Shown: piece by piece, positions 35,706 to 37,334 of the stretch
Position numbering within the stretch: position 1 is the stretch's first letter
How the letters are laid out: every line of letters begins with the position of its first letter
Source of the DNA: Neisseriaceae bacterium
GTDB lineage: Bacteria > Pseudomonadota > Gammaproteobacteria > Burkholderiales > UBA11063
Direction: 5' to 3'
Length of the DNA: 37,334 bases
Assembly: GCA_003962895.1 (NCBI GenBank)
Contig: RXKI01000080.1
Location: forward strand, 1-37,334
Position numbers and translations under genes: made by a program
Notes under the pieces: model-generated
Databases searched by the model: none
What the model saw: only the letters and a program-made list of their open reading frames with translations
What the model was told of the DNA's origin: nothing

Positions 35706-36121
35706 CTTGCCAATTGTCCTAATGTGGGTCGATATTTATCTTCTTGCAAAACGTATTTTACAACTGTTTCTACAAAAACTTCTGTTTCAAACTTCAAAGA
35801 CACCAAAAAAGGCTTTTTCAACCTAAACTCATAAGTGCCTTTTTGAGAAACATCATAAAAATTGCTGATAGTGTACTTCGCAGAAACACTCTCTCCTGAC
35901 TTTACATGAATGTAATCAGAAGACATAGGAACGCCTTTCTTGAAGAAAGGTCCATCATATTTGATTTCTGCTCCGTCTCTTGTTACTGAGAAGCAATCAC
36001 AAGATTCAAATGGAGTATTGCGATTTAAAAAATAAAGATCGTTATCGCTGGTATTGGATAAGGTGAAGTCCAATACCAGCAAACGATCTGTTTCTTGCAA
36101 TTCTACTTTTGAACTAAGCAT
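35690..36121 (-). CDS. Lone Ig-like domain of the kind found in M35 proteases
   Basis: 143 residues starting MLSSKVELQETDRLLVLDFT. LSNTSDNDLYFLNRNTPFE, CFSVTRDGAEIKYDGPFFKK, VPMSSDYIHVKSGESVSAKY and FYDVSQKGTYEFRLKKPF follow the N-terminal domain of deuterolysin-like (M35) peptidases in order. The catalytic domain is absent and there is no signal peptide. It may be a protease inhibitor or binding domain (inference). It is the promoter-proximal gene of the leftward accessory operon; GGAGATAAAAC precedes the ATG. Confidence 0.72.
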   Translation of the reverse strand: MLSSKVELQETDRLLVLDFTLSNTSDNDLYFLNRNTPFESCDCFSVTRDGAEIKYDGPFFKKGVPMSSDYIHVKSGESVSAKYTISNFYDVSQKGTYEFRLKKPFLVSLKFETEVFVETVVKYVLQEDKYRPTLGQLARCNQQ

Positions 36122-36151
36122 GTTTTATCTCCAATACGAAAAGACATAGCT

Positions 36152-36180
36152 ATTATACTTCTTATTTTGGAATCGTAAAA
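36152..36180 (-). promoter_or_regulatory. Sigma70-type promoter of the accessory operon
   Basis: On the minus strand TTTTAC (36180-36175), 17-nt spacer, TATAAT (36157-36152), 31 nt before the ATG at 36121. Same architecture as the promoter at 22890-22918. Confidence 0.7.
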
Positions 36181-36236
36181 TCAGACCTTTTTAAAGTGAT
36201 TTGTCAAAAAAAAAGATAATTTTAATTAAAAATTCC

Positions 36237-36244
36237 TATAAATA
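36237..36244 (+). promoter_or_regulatory. TATAAATA box immediately before the 36249 gene
   Basis: Exact match to the T4-type late promoter -10 (TATAAATA), only 4 nt before the ATG, where no ribosome site is visible. If used, the transcript would start at or just inside the gene (leaderless). May be chance in AT-rich DNA. Confidence 0.35.
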
Positions 36245-36248
36245 AAAT

Positions 36249-37238
36249 ATGAATTTCAAAAATTGGCAAATACTCTCTGAATTAACACAAGTTGGATATC
36301 AAGAAGTCCAAAATAAAAAACTATTTGGTCCAGTTTATCACGGAACTACCGAAGAAAGCATGTCTAACATCATGACAGGTGGTTTTAAAGTCTTTTCTGG
36401 ACAAGCTCGTACTGGCGATGTCAGACACGGATATATACTTCAAGAATACGCCGATGGAAAACCTGCTCCAGTGCATCACCTTGGATATGGCATTTACTTT
36501 ACCCAAAGTAAATCTATTTTCAAACAATACCAAGGCAGCGGCAAAGGAATGAAGGAATTTTATCTTGATGTTCCAAGAATTGAAACCATTAACTTTGCTT
36601 CTCCAAATACCATGATGAAATGGTGGGTCAAAAATGGCTATGATATGCCAAAGTTAAAAGAATTATCTAATTATGCACCTTCTCAAGTAGAAGAAATTAG
36701 AATCAAAGCAACTCAAAACATGACAAACAAAATCAAACAAAATTATGATGCAATTTTGTTTAAAGGAAAAGGACTTTATAGCTTGTTAGATGGAAACCAG
36801 ATTTGCGTCTACGATCCATCAAGAATTTATTTGTTAAATCAAGAATTAAACGACGAAAATGAAATTTTTCCAGGTGACAAAGTTAAACTAAAAAATATTA
36901 AAGGTGCTGTAATCGTTCAAGATAAAAGACCTAAAAAATATAGATTTGATATAATGGACAAAATATTAAATCAAAATTCAAATTATATCTATACTGTGAA
37001 AATTGACTCCAAAACCCTTCAATTACTTAAAGATACATACCAAGAACAAGCTAGGTCTATTATAGAAAACGATCCTGAAGTAGCTGAGTTTTTAACTAAT
37101 AGAATGCAAAACTTAAACATGTCAAAAGAAGAAGCAATTCAATCTTATCTTGATTACTATTTTAGTAAATCAATTGCTCTAAACTTCCCCGAAAGATTAT
37201 TAGAGAAAAAAGTTAAAAAAGGAAGCAGAATTAGTTAA
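36249..37238 (+). CDS. ADP-ribosyltransferase-like protein
   Basis: 329 residues. GPVYHGTTEESMSNIMTGGF has the H-G motif (H31), HHLGYGIYFTQSKSIFKQY has the Y motif (Y83) plus the SKS..Y segment, and DGNQICVYDPSRIYLL is where the catalytic Glu of PARP-like H-Y-E enzymes is expected; here it is Gln (Q184). Phages use such enzymes to modify host proteins; with Gln the transfer activity may be altered, absent or rely on another residue. The C-terminal ~110 residues (helical, MSKEEAIQSYLDYYF) are unassigned. No ribosome site is evident. The 3' end overlaps the convergent gene by 8 nt. Confidence 0.78.
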   Translation: MNFKNWQILSELTQVGYQEVQNKKLFGPVYHGTTEESMSNIMTGGFKVFSGQARTGDVRHGYILQEYADGKPAPVHHLGYGIYFTQSKSIFKQYQGSGKGMKEFYLDVPRIETINFASPNTMMKWWVKNGYDMPKLKELSNYAPSQVEEIRIKATQNMTNKIKQNYDAILFKGKGLYSLLDGNQICVYDPSRIYLLNQELNDENEIFPGDKVKLKNIKGAVIVQDKRPKKYRFDIMDKILNQNSNYIYTVKIDSKTLQLLKDTYQEQARSIIENDPEVAEFLTNRMQNLNMSKEEAIQSYLDYYFSKSIALNFPERLLEKKVKKGSRIS

Positions 37239-37334
37239 CAACAACTGCATTAAATGGAGATAAATAAAGAATTTCACTTAATTTTTCATCTCCAATAAAA
37301 ACATTTACTCTACCACCACCATAATCATTTGCAA
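37231..37334 (-). CDS. C-terminal end of a gene entering from the right
   Basis: The minus strand is open from the window edge to TAA at 37233-37231; the last residues read NDYGGGRVNVFIGDEKLSEI then LYLSPFNAVVVN. Convergent with, and overlapping, the 36249 gene. Too short to classify. Confidence 0.6.
   Translation of the reverse strand, partial: ANDYGGGRVNVFIGDEKLSEILYLSPFNAVVVN

Noticed and set aside
1-37334. tRNA or rRNA genes
   Set aside because: I looked for CCA ends, T-loop GTTCRAAT-type strings and rRNA cores and saw none; a covariance-model scan would be decisive.

Overview
The window looks like part of a large (probably jumbo) phage genome. The best support is a terminase-type packaging ATPase (32220-33017) next to a membrane-anchored HExxH peptidase. 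Other support is a PGDYG-type phage protein, an ADP-ribosyltransferase-like protein, dozens of very small tightly packed genes, and overlapping start/stop codons almost everywhere. I saw no rRNA, tRNA, CRISPR array, insertion sequence or bacterial housekeeping operon. The host cannot be named from this sequence.

Region 1 (1-5.9 kb, + strand, visibly GC-richer and fond of C-ending codons) holds about 23 unrelated small genes of 30-137 codons. Nearly every one is separated from the next by the same element, TGTACCCTARTGGGCAC. The element sits at or across the upstream stop codon and 39-52 nt before the next start. Twenty-two strong copies, one copy inside a gene, one reversed copy and four decayed copies are visible. 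Three rho-independent-type terminators split the block. The element may be a phage-specific promoter or the boundary of an exchangeable gene cassette.

Region 2 (5.9-6.25 kb) is a non-coding boundary with a double hairpin, a reversed element, a C-rich tract and a sigma70-like promoter. After it the composition becomes strongly AT-rich.

Region 3 (6.25-31.15 kb) is dominated by one leftward family: 37 paralogous proteins built from Trp/Tyr-rich MORN-like repeats of the form HRxDGPAVIYxNGDKEWWxxGKR. Most have a variable N-terminal half and an almost constant C-terminal half. At 13 junctions the genes are chained by an identical 13-nt overlap in which ...KCIV-stop of one gene and MYCL... of the next share bases. 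Interspersed are a histidine phosphatase, a paralogous pair of unknown ~200-residue proteins, small membrane proteins, a zinc-ribbon protein, decayed Tat-signal paralogs, a frameshifted internally deleted gatB relic, and a radical SAM enzyme running the opposite way (22940-23860). Two main leftward transcription units are likely, one starting near 31.15 kb and one at a good sigma70-type promoter at 22.9 kb.

Region 4 (31.2-37.3 kb) carries the peptidase and terminase-like genes rightward. Then comes a leftward operon of small accessory genes (33.0-36.1 kb): zinc-binding proteins, a PGDYG protein, a 2H-phosphoesterase-like protein and a lone M35-protease-type Ig-like domain. It ends with a divergent ADP-ribosyltransferase-like gene and the tail of one more leftward gene.

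Three genes (458-699, 8006-8505, 10308-10846) each look broken by a single missing base. These may be real decay, programmed frameshifting in one case, or residual sequencing error.
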